Assembly (NCBI GenBank): GCA_027422505.1
Contig: JAPQWV010001613.1
Span: 1 to 64,000, forward strand
Direction: 5' to 3'
Source of the DNA: Craterostigma plantagineum
Taxonomy: Eukaryota; Streptophyta; Magnoliopsida; Lamiales; Linderniaceae
DNA: 64,000 nucleotides
The position numbers and the translations under genes are program-made. Each line of letters begins with the position of its first letter. Position 1 is the stretch's first letter. Positions 1 through 10,130 of the stretch are shown in pieces. The notes below the pieces were generated by a model. That model had not been told where the DNA came from. It ran no database searches and saw only the letters and a program-made list of their open reading frames with translations.

Positions 1-212
1 GATGCGTTGGCTGGGGATGCATCGTCTGTCGATGTTTCAACATGCAGGTGTTGGTTCAAATAGGTAATGATCTCTTGAAAAAGCCCGTCTCGAGGGGTAA
101 TTTGGACACGGGTCGACCCGAACCGGTTCAAGGAGGGGGCACCAATGCGGATGCTCTGACCCGGTTCGCCGGGATCTTGCCTGAAGAGAGAAAGTTCCGT
201 ATGGCAAATTGA
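1..212 (+). pseudogene. patatin-like phospholipase, C-terminal exon (partial)
   Basis: The last part of a patatin-like lipid acyl hydrolase gene, whose family deacylates membrane and storage glycerolipids. From about residue 15 to the TGA at 210-212 the frame starting at base 3 reads through LLKKPVSRGNLDTG and ADALTRFAGILPEERKFR, which match the conserved tail of plant patatin-like proteins (KKPVSR...TGxxEP and ALxRFAKxLxxERKxR). The preceding conserved piece, DALAGDASSVDVST, is read in frame 1 (bases 1-42), so a frame change lies near 40-46. The catalytic Ser/Asp part lies outside the window. The frame break suggests a pseudogene, but one sequencing error cannot be excluded. Family assignment is from recalled family motifs. 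Confidence 0.72.
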
Positions 213-673
213 GTTATGTAAGGAGAAGTGCCTAGTGGATTTTCTTATTATTATTTTACATAGATGGATTAAAACCAATAGAGGTTATAATTATTAATGT
301 ATTGATTACACGTCATCATAACGTATACGTCAGTAAACTCGGACTTTCAAATATTTTGGGTCTGCTTATGAATAAGAAATAATATAAGGCAAGATATAAA
401 CACCAAACACAGGTCTTCAGTATTTTCCGATCTATTCCTTTCAACTTTCTAGATGAGTAGATTCGAGCTCAAATGTTTATCGCATGTACATATATGTAAT
501 TATCTCCACATAGTAAAGAACTTCTACCCACGTCATTTTTAGATGCAGATCAATTTGACAGAAACACGTAAATTTTAATTTTAATTCATTATCATATTTA
601 TTTTCTTCTCTTATATTTGTTAATCTCATTTTCGGATAACATGATTCGGATAATGGAATCGAACCCTAAGAAC
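213..673. other. 3' flank of patatin-like gene, no gene seen
   Basis: AT-rich sequence after the patatin stop codon. I see no coding exon or RNA gene. Bases 666-673 (CTAAGAAC) are the left target-site copy of the following transposon. Confidence 0.6.
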
Positions 674-1763
674 CAGGGGCGGATCGAGAAAATTTTTAGG
701 GGGGGGGGGGGGGTAATATAAAATTGGTATTCGTACTGAGGTTATCGTAGAAAGTATATATTCATCCAACGTTTTCTCGAAAGGAAAGTTTCTCTTTGAA
801 ATAGAGTTTTTAATTTTTTTTATTGTCCCGAAGTATCCCCACAGCTGACTATGGGCTAATCGCCACACACTCTAGGGTGAGACTAATTTTTCAGAACCAG
901 ATGGATATATTCCAAATCCGTCCGACAACAGATAGTCATGGTTCTTAGCATACGTGGACTTCTCAAAGGTGGACTTCTCAAAGGAATTGAATAAATAAAA
1001 TATACAAACGTAAAATATTAATACTTCTAAGCGTGATAGAGAAAATATGGAAGAATTCTCAATAGATAACGGAAAGTATTAGAAAGCCAGAATAGTTTAA
1101 TTACATATTAGATAAGTACATAAATAAAGTTCTTACTATAATCATACTTACTTTGATACCGAATGATTTATATGCGTAAAATAATGAAGTAAAGAATAAA
1201 AATTGTTATAAAAAGAATAGATATAAAAAGAGAACAAGTATTAGTTATTTGTATATGCTTAAAATAATTGAAGGAATTAAACATTAGTTAAAAAAACTAA
1301 AGTTGTACTAGACTCAAGAATAGAATATATAAAAAAAAGAATTTAGTTAAATAGTTATTGTTTGAATTAGACTTTAAAACGAATAAAAAGTTAAAAGAAT
1401 TAAAACTGTTGAATTAGATTACATAAAATAAAATTAAAAGTAATATAATAAATATTTTATTTGATTCAATAGTAAATATTACTTAAGAATTAAAATTGTC
1501 TAAATTGTAAAATCGAATAGAAAAGGTAGAAGAAAAAGAATTGGTAAAAAAGAAAAGCTGAAAAGAATATCTAAAATCAGTAGAAAGGTGCAAAACTTCA
1601 CGAGAACCATGATAGACAGTAGAATAATAACGCATCAACCACTGAGCTACACGCTAAAATGAGTAGAACACTATCACGACCTTTTATATCATTCTAAGCC
1701 ATCATGCTATGTACATATACTTTAAAGTTTTTAAAATTTTAGCCGGGGGAGTGGCCCCCGGGG
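674..1763. mobile_element. non-autonomous hAT-like DNA transposon, 1.09 kb
   Basis: The segment is flanked exactly by the 8-bp direct repeat CTAAGAAC (666-673 and 1764-1771), the duplication length made by hAT transposases. It starts CAGGGGCGGATC and ends in a G/C-rich tract (GGCCCCCGGGG), so the terminal inverted repeats are present but decayed. The interior is AT-rich with a 15-base G run at 699-713 and no transposase. A 15-bp tandem duplication (GTGGACTTCTCAAAG) lies at about 953-983. Class is inferred from the TSD length and the CAGGGGCGG terminus, which is common in plant hAT-type elements. Confidence 0.6.
1598..1660 (-). other. tRNA-like Pol III promoter motif inside the hAT element
   Basis: On the minus strand, 1649-1639 reads TAGCTCAGTGG, an exact match to the tRNA A-box consensus, within a tRNA-like context (GTGTAGCTCAGTGGTTGATGC). 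A weak B-box-like GGTTCTCGTGA lies downstream at 1608-1598. The cloverleaf is not complete, so this is not a functional tRNA gene. It is a tRNA-derived segment inside a DNA transposon. Confidence 0.4.
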
Positions 1764-1771
1764 CTAAGAAC

Positions 1772-2082
1772 AACGCAATGAAATTGAACTAAAACATAAA
1801 ACGATGAAGCCTTTAACTTTGTACAACTGTTGTTAGCCGTCAAATGAAGTAACGACATGGACTGTGTGACGAACTAGGACAAGACATTCCATTCCCTAAC
1901 TACAACTTAACCGTGAACTAATTTTCTATACCCAAACTATAGACCGCAATCGAGAAAAATGAAAAATCGTATCGCTTCTCTCTTTGGCAAGCGTCCCCAG
2001 CTTTTTTGACCAATCAATTGTGGATTAAGACGGGCATCGGGGCAGTACCTGAATGCCATTATTTAGAGTCATCTTCCTTATC
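1772..2082. other. intergenic, no gene seen
   Basis: Sequence between the hAT-like element and the first recognisable base of the duplicated block. No exon or repeat is evident. Copy B has NudC upstream exons at the equivalent place, which are absent here. Confidence 0.5.
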
Positions 2083-2685
2083 AGTTGATGCCTGCTTTTG
2101 GGTTTAGGTACATGTCTATAACCACAGAATTAGCATCATCTCTTTGTTAAATGCTGTTAACCAGTCGTTTTAATGATTTCCCCCCTATATAATTCTGGTT
2201 TCAGAGAACCAACAATCAATCTCAATGCTCCTGACAAAGCACAATCAGATGAATGGTGGAAGTACTTAGTGAAGTGTGAGCCAGAGATTGACACTCAGAA
2301 GGTGGCACCTGAGAACAGTAAATTGTCTGATCTTGATCCGGAGACACGATCCACTGTCGAGAAAATGATGGTATGTACTCTGCACGTAAAGTTTCATCTT
2401 TGTAGTGGCCTTCTATTTCATTTATGGTTGATTTTTCTAACTCTTACCTTTCTTCGTCAGTTTGACCAGAGACAGAAGCAGATGGGAATCCCCACAAGTG
2501 ACGAGATGCAGAAGAATGATATACTGAAGAAGTTTATGGCTGAGTGAACATAAAATAACCGATCAGTCTTACCCTATCCTATCCTTTTCTGCTGTTAATC
2601 AGCGTGCCTTTAATCGTTTGTTCTTGTCTTGTTTGTATGTACTGCACATCCCGAAATGGACTTCTCCAAGGCGAAGTTTAATTAG
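2083..2685 (+). pseudogene. NudC/BOBBER-type protein, 3' exons, copy A
   Basis: NudC family proteins are CS-domain co-chaperones; Arabidopsis BOBBER1 acts in development and thermotolerance. The exons seen are about 2083-2110 (remnant of DDCFW), 2205-2370 ([23 protein letters not shown]), 2461-2544 ([18 protein letters not shown]) and 2647-2685 (HPEMDFSKAKFN, TAG). The first two introns keep GT-AG borders. At the last intron both sites are lost: GAG is followed by TGAACA where copy B has GTAAAC, and the acceptor reads CTGCAC where copy B has CTGCAG. A frameshift also lies at the start of exon 2205-2370, and the N-terminus and most of the CS domain are missing. This is a pseudogene paralogous to 44445-45314. 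Confidence 0.85.
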
Positions 2686-3430
2686 ACGGAGTCTGCTAAT
2701 TTAGTAGATCTACATATATTAAGTATTTGGCTTTGTCGGATGTTTTTGATCTATTGCTTTGTGGTTGAACTTTTCTTGAATTGCATGTCCCAATTCGAAA
2801 ACCAGATCAAAATTTGCTTATCATCGTGGTTCCTTGAGATTCCACAAGTAGCTAATGACCATTAAGACGCATGAGAAGATTCCCCATTCCACACGTTGAT
2901 GCGTACGTAGGATGATGTCTCCATCTACCCATTCGAAGAAGAAAACCTTTATCCGTTATAGGTTACATCGACGCACATCCATCTTCTCATTTATTCTATT
3001 CTAACCCAGCAAAACATGAAAAAGGAAGATCGGAAAAGTAGGTAAAAAAAAATGGCAGCTCTTTATATAATGCTCAAAAGTCGATGCAACGACCGCTTTT
3101 CTCCCAATCGCCAAACCGACTGGGCTCAGGTCCACGTGGACCGCCGGTTTCCTTATTCACGTGTCCGTGCACGTCTCCGGCGTCTTCTTCTCCTTCCCGC
3201 TTCTTCTCTTCAATTTCACTTTTACGCTTATCCTCTTCTTATCCACTGGCGATTCATTCTGTTCCTGATTCTGCGACAGACGATTCGTCGTTCCGAGGAA
3301 TCGAGGCGAGAGCTCGCATCTGATCGCCGGTGATGTCAGCCAACGGCTTGTATTGATCGAAATCGACATCAGTCTTCTTTTTTTCAGGGGGGATTTCAAG
3401 CTCAATGTGGATTGAAAGAGCTTGATGAAC
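2686..3430. other. intergenic and 5' region of pyruvate-kinase-like copy A
   Basis: Matches copy B at 45315-45498 plus 46119-46662, with a MITE inserted in copy B at the equivalent of about 2854. The GC-richer part at 3050-3430 is open in several frames, but the two copies do not share one maintained reading frame, so I treat it as promoter/5' UTR of the gene starting at 3431. Confidence 0.5.
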
Positions 3431-5516
3431 ATGGCTTTATTCGTTATTAAGAGGAACGTTCTCAGCCGTCAGCGGTCACTAAAACGACACCGTGTGGAAG
3501 CAGCATACACTTGACACGTAGGCTATGACTGGACAGCTATTGGGCTTTATATTGGACTTACATAAATGTTTTGTTGGAAGCAGCATACTCTTGGACACGA
3601 GTTACGGTAAGTGCTAGTGCAGTTTGCTTGATTGGGCAACAATACTACTGAATCAGGTGAATCTGTGCTTCTGTATTTTTTGAAGTCTGATCAAGCTATT
3701 TTAGGCCAGTTTCTCAGATATCAATTGCCTCAACTTGTATGGGAGATCTGCTTTTATTCCATGCATCCTGGGCATAAGCAGCACTGTTCTTTCCAATATT
3801 CTGGAGCAAAACGCTCTTCAAGAACCATTGCATATGGAGTGCCTTACGAACCCCAGGATAACAAGCGAGATTCTCTTCATTTCACCGGTAATTCATCGTC
3901 GATCAGTTCTGAGATTTTCAAAACAGTCTGATGTGGTGCAAAAGGAAACAGTTTCGTCCGAGCCATGTGATACAGATCTTACATCAACTCCTTCCAGAGG
4001 CATCAAGTTTATCTTCTTGATAAGTTGAAGGCCGTTCAGTTGCATGTTCTAGCAATGGAACACTGGAATGCCCCTAGGCTTAAAATGGTTGGCAGGTATG
4101 TAGGTATCTTTTACAAGTATTCTCTGAGTTTTCTTTGACCAAATACAACTTGAGTGTTCGGCAAAGCTAATGGGTGTAATAAGTTGATTTGTTCACTTGC
4201 CCTTCTCTGATAATAATCTGAATAAGTTTTCTGAAATATTCTTTGGCAGAAATTACTCTGGAAGTTCAAGAAACTTAGTGCACTATTTGGCAGTAAAAAG
4301 CCCAATGCAAAGCAGCTTGTGGAAGAACTCTCTTCAAACGGACTTCTGAATCAAGAGACCGTGAATCCACACGTTTGTCAAGTCTTTTGGCCTGCATCCA
4401 AATGCTCCTCGGTTTGGGATCAGATTCATTGCCTAATGAAAAATATTCAGATGTCACACTTACTATTCCTCCTAAAAGTTTGCGAGATCAAATGGTGGAA
4501 CTCACTGTGACTACAATGAAGAAAGGGGCGTCGTACAATAGAGATTTACTTTTGGGAGCACTTCAAGGCCAGAAGCGAACTCATATCATGGTAACTGTTG
4601 GCCAAGAGGCAGCTGAAAATGATGCGATCCTAACCGGTCTCATTAATGCAGGGTCCTCTATTTTTCGCATCAACTGTGCGCATGGAGACCCGGAAATTTG
4701 GAGTAATATAATCAGAAAGGTGAAGAGGATATCTCAGATGCTAGAGAAACCCTGTAAGATTCTCATGGATCTAGCTGAGCCGAAGCTTCAAACAGGGAAT
4801 TGCAAGATGGTCCTTCTATGGTAAAAATCTCACCGAAAAGGAACTCGATTGGTGGTTTGTTAAGTCTAGCAAAAGTTTGGCTATCTCCATCGGAAGCAGG
4901 TCCGCCGCCTCCTCACCTATCGCCCGATGCAATTCTCTATGTTATGAGTAAAACGTTTTTCAAAAAGGCTGATATAGATGACACAGTGGGTTTCCGTGAT
5001 GCCCGAGGTAAACATATAAGTCTACAAATTACAAGCAAATATTCCGTCCAGGCTGGTGTTGGATTCATGGCTGAGTTCAGAGAGACTTCATATGCTGAGT
5101 GGCACGGAGTTATACATAAGAAGTAGGGGAAAAAATCTTTTGTTGGACACATCGTCAACGTTCCCCCTGCAGAACGGTTCGTTCGATCGAACGAACATGG
5201 TAAATCGACCTGTTCAGACACTACTGCACAGAAGATATCTTGCCCATGTAGCTATCTATTCGATTTGATCAAGCCTGGAGAACCCATTTCGTTCGATGAT
5301 GGAAAGATATGGGGTGTCATAAAAGGAACCAACAATCCGAAGTAGTTGTCTCAATCACCCACGCGGCCTGAAAGGTTCCAAGCTTGGCTCTGAAAAGTCC
5401 ATTAACATCCCAGAGAGTGATATCAAATACGTAGGCCTTACTTCTAAAGATATCAAGGATCTCGACTTTCGTTTCCCGGAAATTTTTAGGGCGAGCTTCA
5501 GATCGGCGGCGGCTTA
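3431..5516 (+). pseudogene. plant pyruvate-kinase-like protein, copy A
   Basis: This resembles the unusual plant pyruvate kinase family typified by Arabidopsis At3g49160, which has a long N-terminal extension. The ATG at 3431 opens MALFVIKRNVLSRQ, a basic organelle-targeting-like start. Later pieces read KLKAVQLHVLAMEHWNAPRL (about 4024-4085), HIMVTVGQEAAENDAILTG and RINCAHGD (4590-4690, the start of the kinase barrel), KILMDLAEPKL, then [20 protein letters not shown] and [18 protein letters not shown] (about 5277-5470). The gene stops there: most of the barrel, including the usual catalytic and K+/Mg2+ sites, is absent. There are several frameshifts and in-frame stops, and a segment present in copy B (LNVGDLLTISRDSS) is deleted near 5185. 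It is non-functional. Confidence 0.8.
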
Positions 5517-5734
5517 AAATTTTGGATCTTTCCAATGATTTTCGTGTTTTTTGCATCTTCGTTTTTTTGTTGTTTTTCGGAACACATGCCTAATCCATAC
5601 TTGTTATTCAAGATCAAGCTCTTGGCGAAGATGACACTGAAGATGAAGACGAAAAATTATGTGACCACAACCTGCTGAATTTCTTATTGCTTTGAATTTT
5701 GTAGTAACTTTTGGAGCTGAGTATATGCTTGACA

Positions 5735-7325
5735 GACTCGAATACTAACAGGTATACTAGGTCGTGCAAGTAGTATAAAACAGACGTAAGTCCGAGTATC
5801 GATCCACGAGGATAGCTCGAGTAATCCTAAGATATGATTCTAACTTACATGAATAATTATATTTTTTTTCCTGAATTAAAAACACAAAATAAACAACTAC
5901 AAAACAATTACGAATATTAATTGACGACAAACGTGATTAAAGAACATATTTCGGCACAGATTAATCTACGCCTTCATGCAATCGACGTTTATCTAATCAA
6001 TACGATTTAAGTCAAGGTGAAAATTTCTAACATACCCGCTCTCGCGTGTATAGCAACCCTATGCGAGAGTGAACCAATCAACTATATCCATACATGACTG
6101 TAGTTACTCCACATGCATGCGGCTTTATGAATTTCCCCGAGTTTAGACGCTTTCGGCATCTAAAATCTCGGAAGTCATACGAACGATTTCCATCTCTGGT
6201 CGGTTTTGCGCCGTGATGTTCGACACTTTAATTCTAATCGGTTTAATCACCTCTTGGTCTCATAAACCAATCAACAAACAAACCTATGGCGATCAATCAC
6301 ATCAGGCATTAAGATCAGAGAAGAACATATAACTTAGCACATACGATTAAATAAAGCATGATAACATTAGTACGAGTTCATAATCCGACCTAATAAGGCC
6401 TTAACCACAAAACGACTTACGCTAAAATATTAATTAGCGACAACAGCGAATGTTTGAACATAAACATAATGAAAACAAAAGATAGAATAATTACGGCCCT
6501 CACAGTATTTTCGTCGAATAGGTGGTGGGCGACTTAGAAGGAGGGTGCTCGTCAAGTCTCGCCCGTATATGCTTCGTCTGAGCTGCGTGCTTGAAAGGAA
6601 ATGCGGCTTCAGCTGTGATATGTGAACTCGGGAGGTGTCGGCTTGGTGATTGTGAGGAAAGTGAGGTGCGTGCTTAGCGGTTTTCTTTCTCCACGGTTCC
6701 TCCTATCTTAAATTTTACAAGAGCTGCTCCTTTTATAGACGATGGCAGCGATTAAAAGGTTTCAAGCAATCATTTTCGATGAAGAAACATATAGCCGACT
6801 TGATATCTCAAGTATATCTTCAAATCTCGTTATTTCAGCTTCTATGTTGACATCGTGCAACCATAGTCTACATTCTGCTGTTTTTTTTATTTCTCTTTTT
6901 CTCCTTGAGCCATGCGTGATGTGTCTGTGAGCTACTTACTTTTTCTTGACTGCCCTTCGTGTGCTAAGCCGTAAGGTTGTCGTGGGTCTTTGTCTTCAAT
7001 AGTGGTGTGCATAGTTCGATTTGATCGTGTATTAGCCTCTCTCTCCTTGTATCTATGTTTATGTTGGGCTTGAAGGACTAAAATGGGCTGATTTTGACTT
7101 ATCGCCTCAATCATTTGGGTTGTTATTTGGGCTCATTTCTCAAATTCTTTCAAGTCCGAATCTTCCCGATTTTGGCCCTTTTTACTCTGTTCGCGATTAA
7201 ATTAATGGATGGGCAAAAAACCGCCAAAATCGGTAACATCAGGGACCAAAAGTGCCACCTTTGAAAATGTGGGACCAGAAATGCCCATGACCCAAACATC
7301 GGGGACTAAAAATATCGTTCGCCTG
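5735..7325. mobile_element. unclassified transposon-derived insertion in copy A
   Basis: Copy A and copy B align up to about 5730 (56262) and resume at 7326 (56398), so about 1.6 kb was inserted here and about 130 bp of the ancestral sequence was lost. The insert has no coding domain. Its left part (5753-6500) carries a motif often seen in plant retroelement non-coding regions (AAGTCCGAGTATCGATCC). Its last 100 bp (7205-7318) reads like one terminus of a Mutator-like element, with repeated 'gggaccaaaa'/'ggggactaaaa' phrases as in 8801-10130. No matching left terminus or clean target duplication is visible. Confidence 0.5.
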
Positions 7326-8577
7326 CGAAATGGTGGTTGAACAATCATGGACTTGTTTAATCTCATGATGAACTGAGTTTGTCGGAGGCAGAGGTGAAGC
7401 GGGTGAATTCGAGTGACGTTAAGCCATATGAAGAAGAAACCATAGAGAGCAACTCACTGATGAATGTTATGCTTCTTTTTCCAAACATGATTCTTCATAC
7501 TCGTTGCAAGAAGTTGGTCAAGATTGCTCATTGCAAGAATTTGGATGTATGATGAGCGATGACCATCTTCCTCAAATGCTTACTCTATGGATTTCGAACC
7601 ATTCGGGTCTGTCCCTATTGAAATGTCAGAGAAGCTTTCATCTGATTTGGATTCGCATTGGATCGAACACAAGAAGATAGAACCGTCATGGCAAACAGCT
7701 GATAAAAATGATTTAGGATTGAATGTTTCTCAAAGGTCACCTCACCACATAGGTAAGTTTGGTCTTGCAGAAGTGTCATCAGATAGAGATCTACCTCGAT
7801 TTCACCAAGTTGAACATTTAAACATCGAAGAAACGAATATCTCTTGTGGAAATCTCGCTTCAGTCATACACACAAATATTCCCGCACAGATGACACCAGT
7901 GAAGAAAATGGACTTCGGTAGTTAAAACCAAGGTTGAAAAGAAAGGACTTGCACAGTGCCTGAAATATGAGCCTAAAGGAACTTCCAGGTATTTTTCTCA
8001 ATTTCAAAATTGAAAAATGCACTCAAAAAATAGGTAAACATCTTCCTTCCGCAAAACCTGTACGGTTTCTGCAATCTTGTTTTCGCCTCTGCAGCAGCAA
8101 TAGGTTCAATCCAGCCAAGGTGGTATCATCATCTTCATCGGATACCTCTGAACCAACTAGTGGTAATCTCAGCAGAGCCCAGCTGTTAGATGCACTGTGC
8201 CATTCCCAAACACGTGCTAGAGAGGCTGAAAAATTAGCCCAAGCAGCTTGCGACGAAAAGGATCACATGATAAACCTCTTTTTCCAACATGCTTCTTGCC
8301 TTATAGACAATGGCTTCGCTTATTGCAACTTGAGACGATATGCCTTACGCTCAAGAGCAACGATCATGCCAATTCTCTTACCACTCCAAAATTCTCAAAT
8401 TGGCCTCGTACTAAAGGCAACACGACAAGGAAGAATCATCAAAAGGCAGGCTCGAAAAAGAACCATGGACGACCTAAACGCTCTGTAAGAAAATGTGCTT
8501 GCTTTTGCTGTCGGTATGAGCCTTGTCGGTGCTGGATTTTGGTTGGTTTGACTATTTGTTGGTTTTTGCCGGCTTTC
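7326..8577 (+). pseudogene. conserved plant membrane protein of unknown function, copy A
   Basis: I recognise the architecture of an unnamed plant family: an acidic N-terminal half containing a W-W/S-QTADKxxL motif (about 7685-7720), a helical middle with the motif AQLLDALCHSQTRAREAEKL (about 8178-8235), and a single C-terminal membrane segment (about 8520-8577, Gly/Trp/Leu-rich, ending near FLPAF). Frames change several times: 7587-7925 holds the first half, 7967-8488 the middle, and the membrane segment lies in other frames. The family has no known biochemical role that I can cite. Copy B at 56250-57642 is the paralogue. It is a pseudogene because no continuous splice-consistent frame remains. 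Confidence 0.65.
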
Positions 8578-8800
8578 TAAAAGCAAATATCTATCTCTAT
8601 TATGAAATATTGTAGTTATTATGAAATAGTGGAGTGGATGTATATATGGAGTGATTAAATTAGAATGAGATAGATGAGATTATGAATTAGTTGTGAATAT
8701 GTTATGAGAATGTAATATTTTTTTGTGGTTGTAATTTGAGAAATTTGCCTATATATAGGCACATTGAGTTGTATTGTAAAGCTACACCAAGTATTGAATT

Positions 8801-9872
8801 GGGCGATTGACATTTTTGGTCCCTTATGTTTAACCGATGGGCGTCCGTGGTCCCCGATGTTCCCGAGTTACATTTTCAGTCCCTCATGTTACACTTTTCA
8901 ATCGCTTTTAGGTCCTCCGTCAATTAGAACGTTAGTTTTGACGGAAAAGTCCAGGTGTCATGCTTACATTTCTCCTCAAATTTATTAAGTATATAAAAAT
9001 AAAACTTTCAGAAAAAAAAAGTAAAGCGATAGCTGAGCCAGCTCTCCACCACCGCCGACCTCGTCGTGCCACCACTGCCGGAAGCCGAGCAAGCCCAACC
9101 CTCGATCGACTTTGCACCATCGCCACACCTCAAAAGCCAACGGCCTCACACCTCCCAACAGTCGCACTCAATATCACTCAGAAAGTCAGAAAACATTCGC
9201 TGCCCAAACCAGCCGGCAGCCGTCGTCCTCTCCAATCCTTCAGCAAGAAAACCCTAAAAACACATGGCATCAGTGACAGCAAAGGCCGATATGGAAACCC
9301 AAGCATCAAAGCCCTTTGGAAAGCTCCTCCCCTTCGGCCGCCGCATAGCAGACCACCAACAAACCAGCGGGAACCAACCTAAACGCGGACACGAAGAAAG
9401 GACCCGCCTTGGCAAAACCTCCATCGCCACCATCGTGCCCCAGAAGAAGAAGGGAGATATCAGAAGTCCCCATTCGAATACTGACTCTGCCAATTCGGCG
9501 AAATTGGGCATCGAGTATTCATCCTCGTCGTTGCTCGACCGTTTGGGAATTTGGCGATGAAGCATTCGGCGTCAGTGCACCACCAGATCCGCCACCACAC
9601 CTCCCTGAAGCCACCGCCACCAGATCTGCCACCGTCGCTCCACCACCAGATCTGCCACCGTCGCTCCACCACCAGATCCGCCACCCAATCTCGCACCACC
9701 GCCAGATCTGAAGTCGCCCGCCACCTCTCGCAGCCGCCACCCCTCGAAGCCGTCGCCGACCTCGCCAGATGCCTCGAAGTTCGCCGGAATCCAGCTAGTA
9801 GAAGCCCGACTCCACCGCCAGAGTCGCCGCTCGGCGCTCCACGTTGCCCGTCGACTGTCTTCCGTCGCCGCC

Positions 9873-9912
<40 letters not shown>

Positions 9913-10130
9913 GGAGAGAGAGATCGAGACATTTTCTTAATTTTGTGGTCAAGTTTTATGACGAATAAAAATAGGACACGTGTTTTTTGATTAAAACTAA
10001 CGTCTAATTGACCGAGGACCTAAAAGCGATTAAAAAGTGTAACATGAGGGACTGCAAATGTAACTCGGAAACATCGGGGACCACGGACGCCCATCGGTTA
10101 AAGATAAGGGACCAAAAATGTCAATCGCCC
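8801..10130. mobile_element. Mutator-like element with GC-rich cargo (Pack-MULE-like)
   Basis: Perfect 9-bp target duplication TATTGAATT (8792-8800 and 10131-10139), the Mutator signature. Terminal inverted repeats of about 145-160 bp start GGGCGATTGACATTTTTGG and match with only a few differences (left 8801-8950, right about 9970-10130). There is no transposase. The interior (about 9030-9940) is strikingly GC-rich, open in several frames and Pro/Arg-rich, with a tandem repeat of about 30 bp around 9600-9690 (CCACCAGATCTGCCACCGTC) and an (AG)n tract. This composition differs sharply from the AT-rich host and looks like captured gene-derived sequence, but I cannot identify a source gene. Confidence 0.85.
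9879..9908 (+). repeat. (AG)n microsatellite in MULE cargo
   Basis: About 14 AG units. Read on the minus strand it is a CT tract at the head of a GC-rich open frame, a position typical of plant 5' UTRs. Confidence 0.9.

Noticed and set aside
626..868. 80-codon minus-strand frame
   Set aside because: Runs through the poly-G tract (poly-Pro) of a transposon; no similarity.
1598..1660. Functional tRNA gene
   Set aside because: A-box matches, but no complete cloverleaf, B-box poor, and it sits within a transposon.
9551..9952. Overlapping Pro-rich (plus) and Trp/Gly-rich (minus) frames
   Set aside because: Caused by ~30-bp repeats and an (AG)n tract in the MULE cargo; no recognisable protein.
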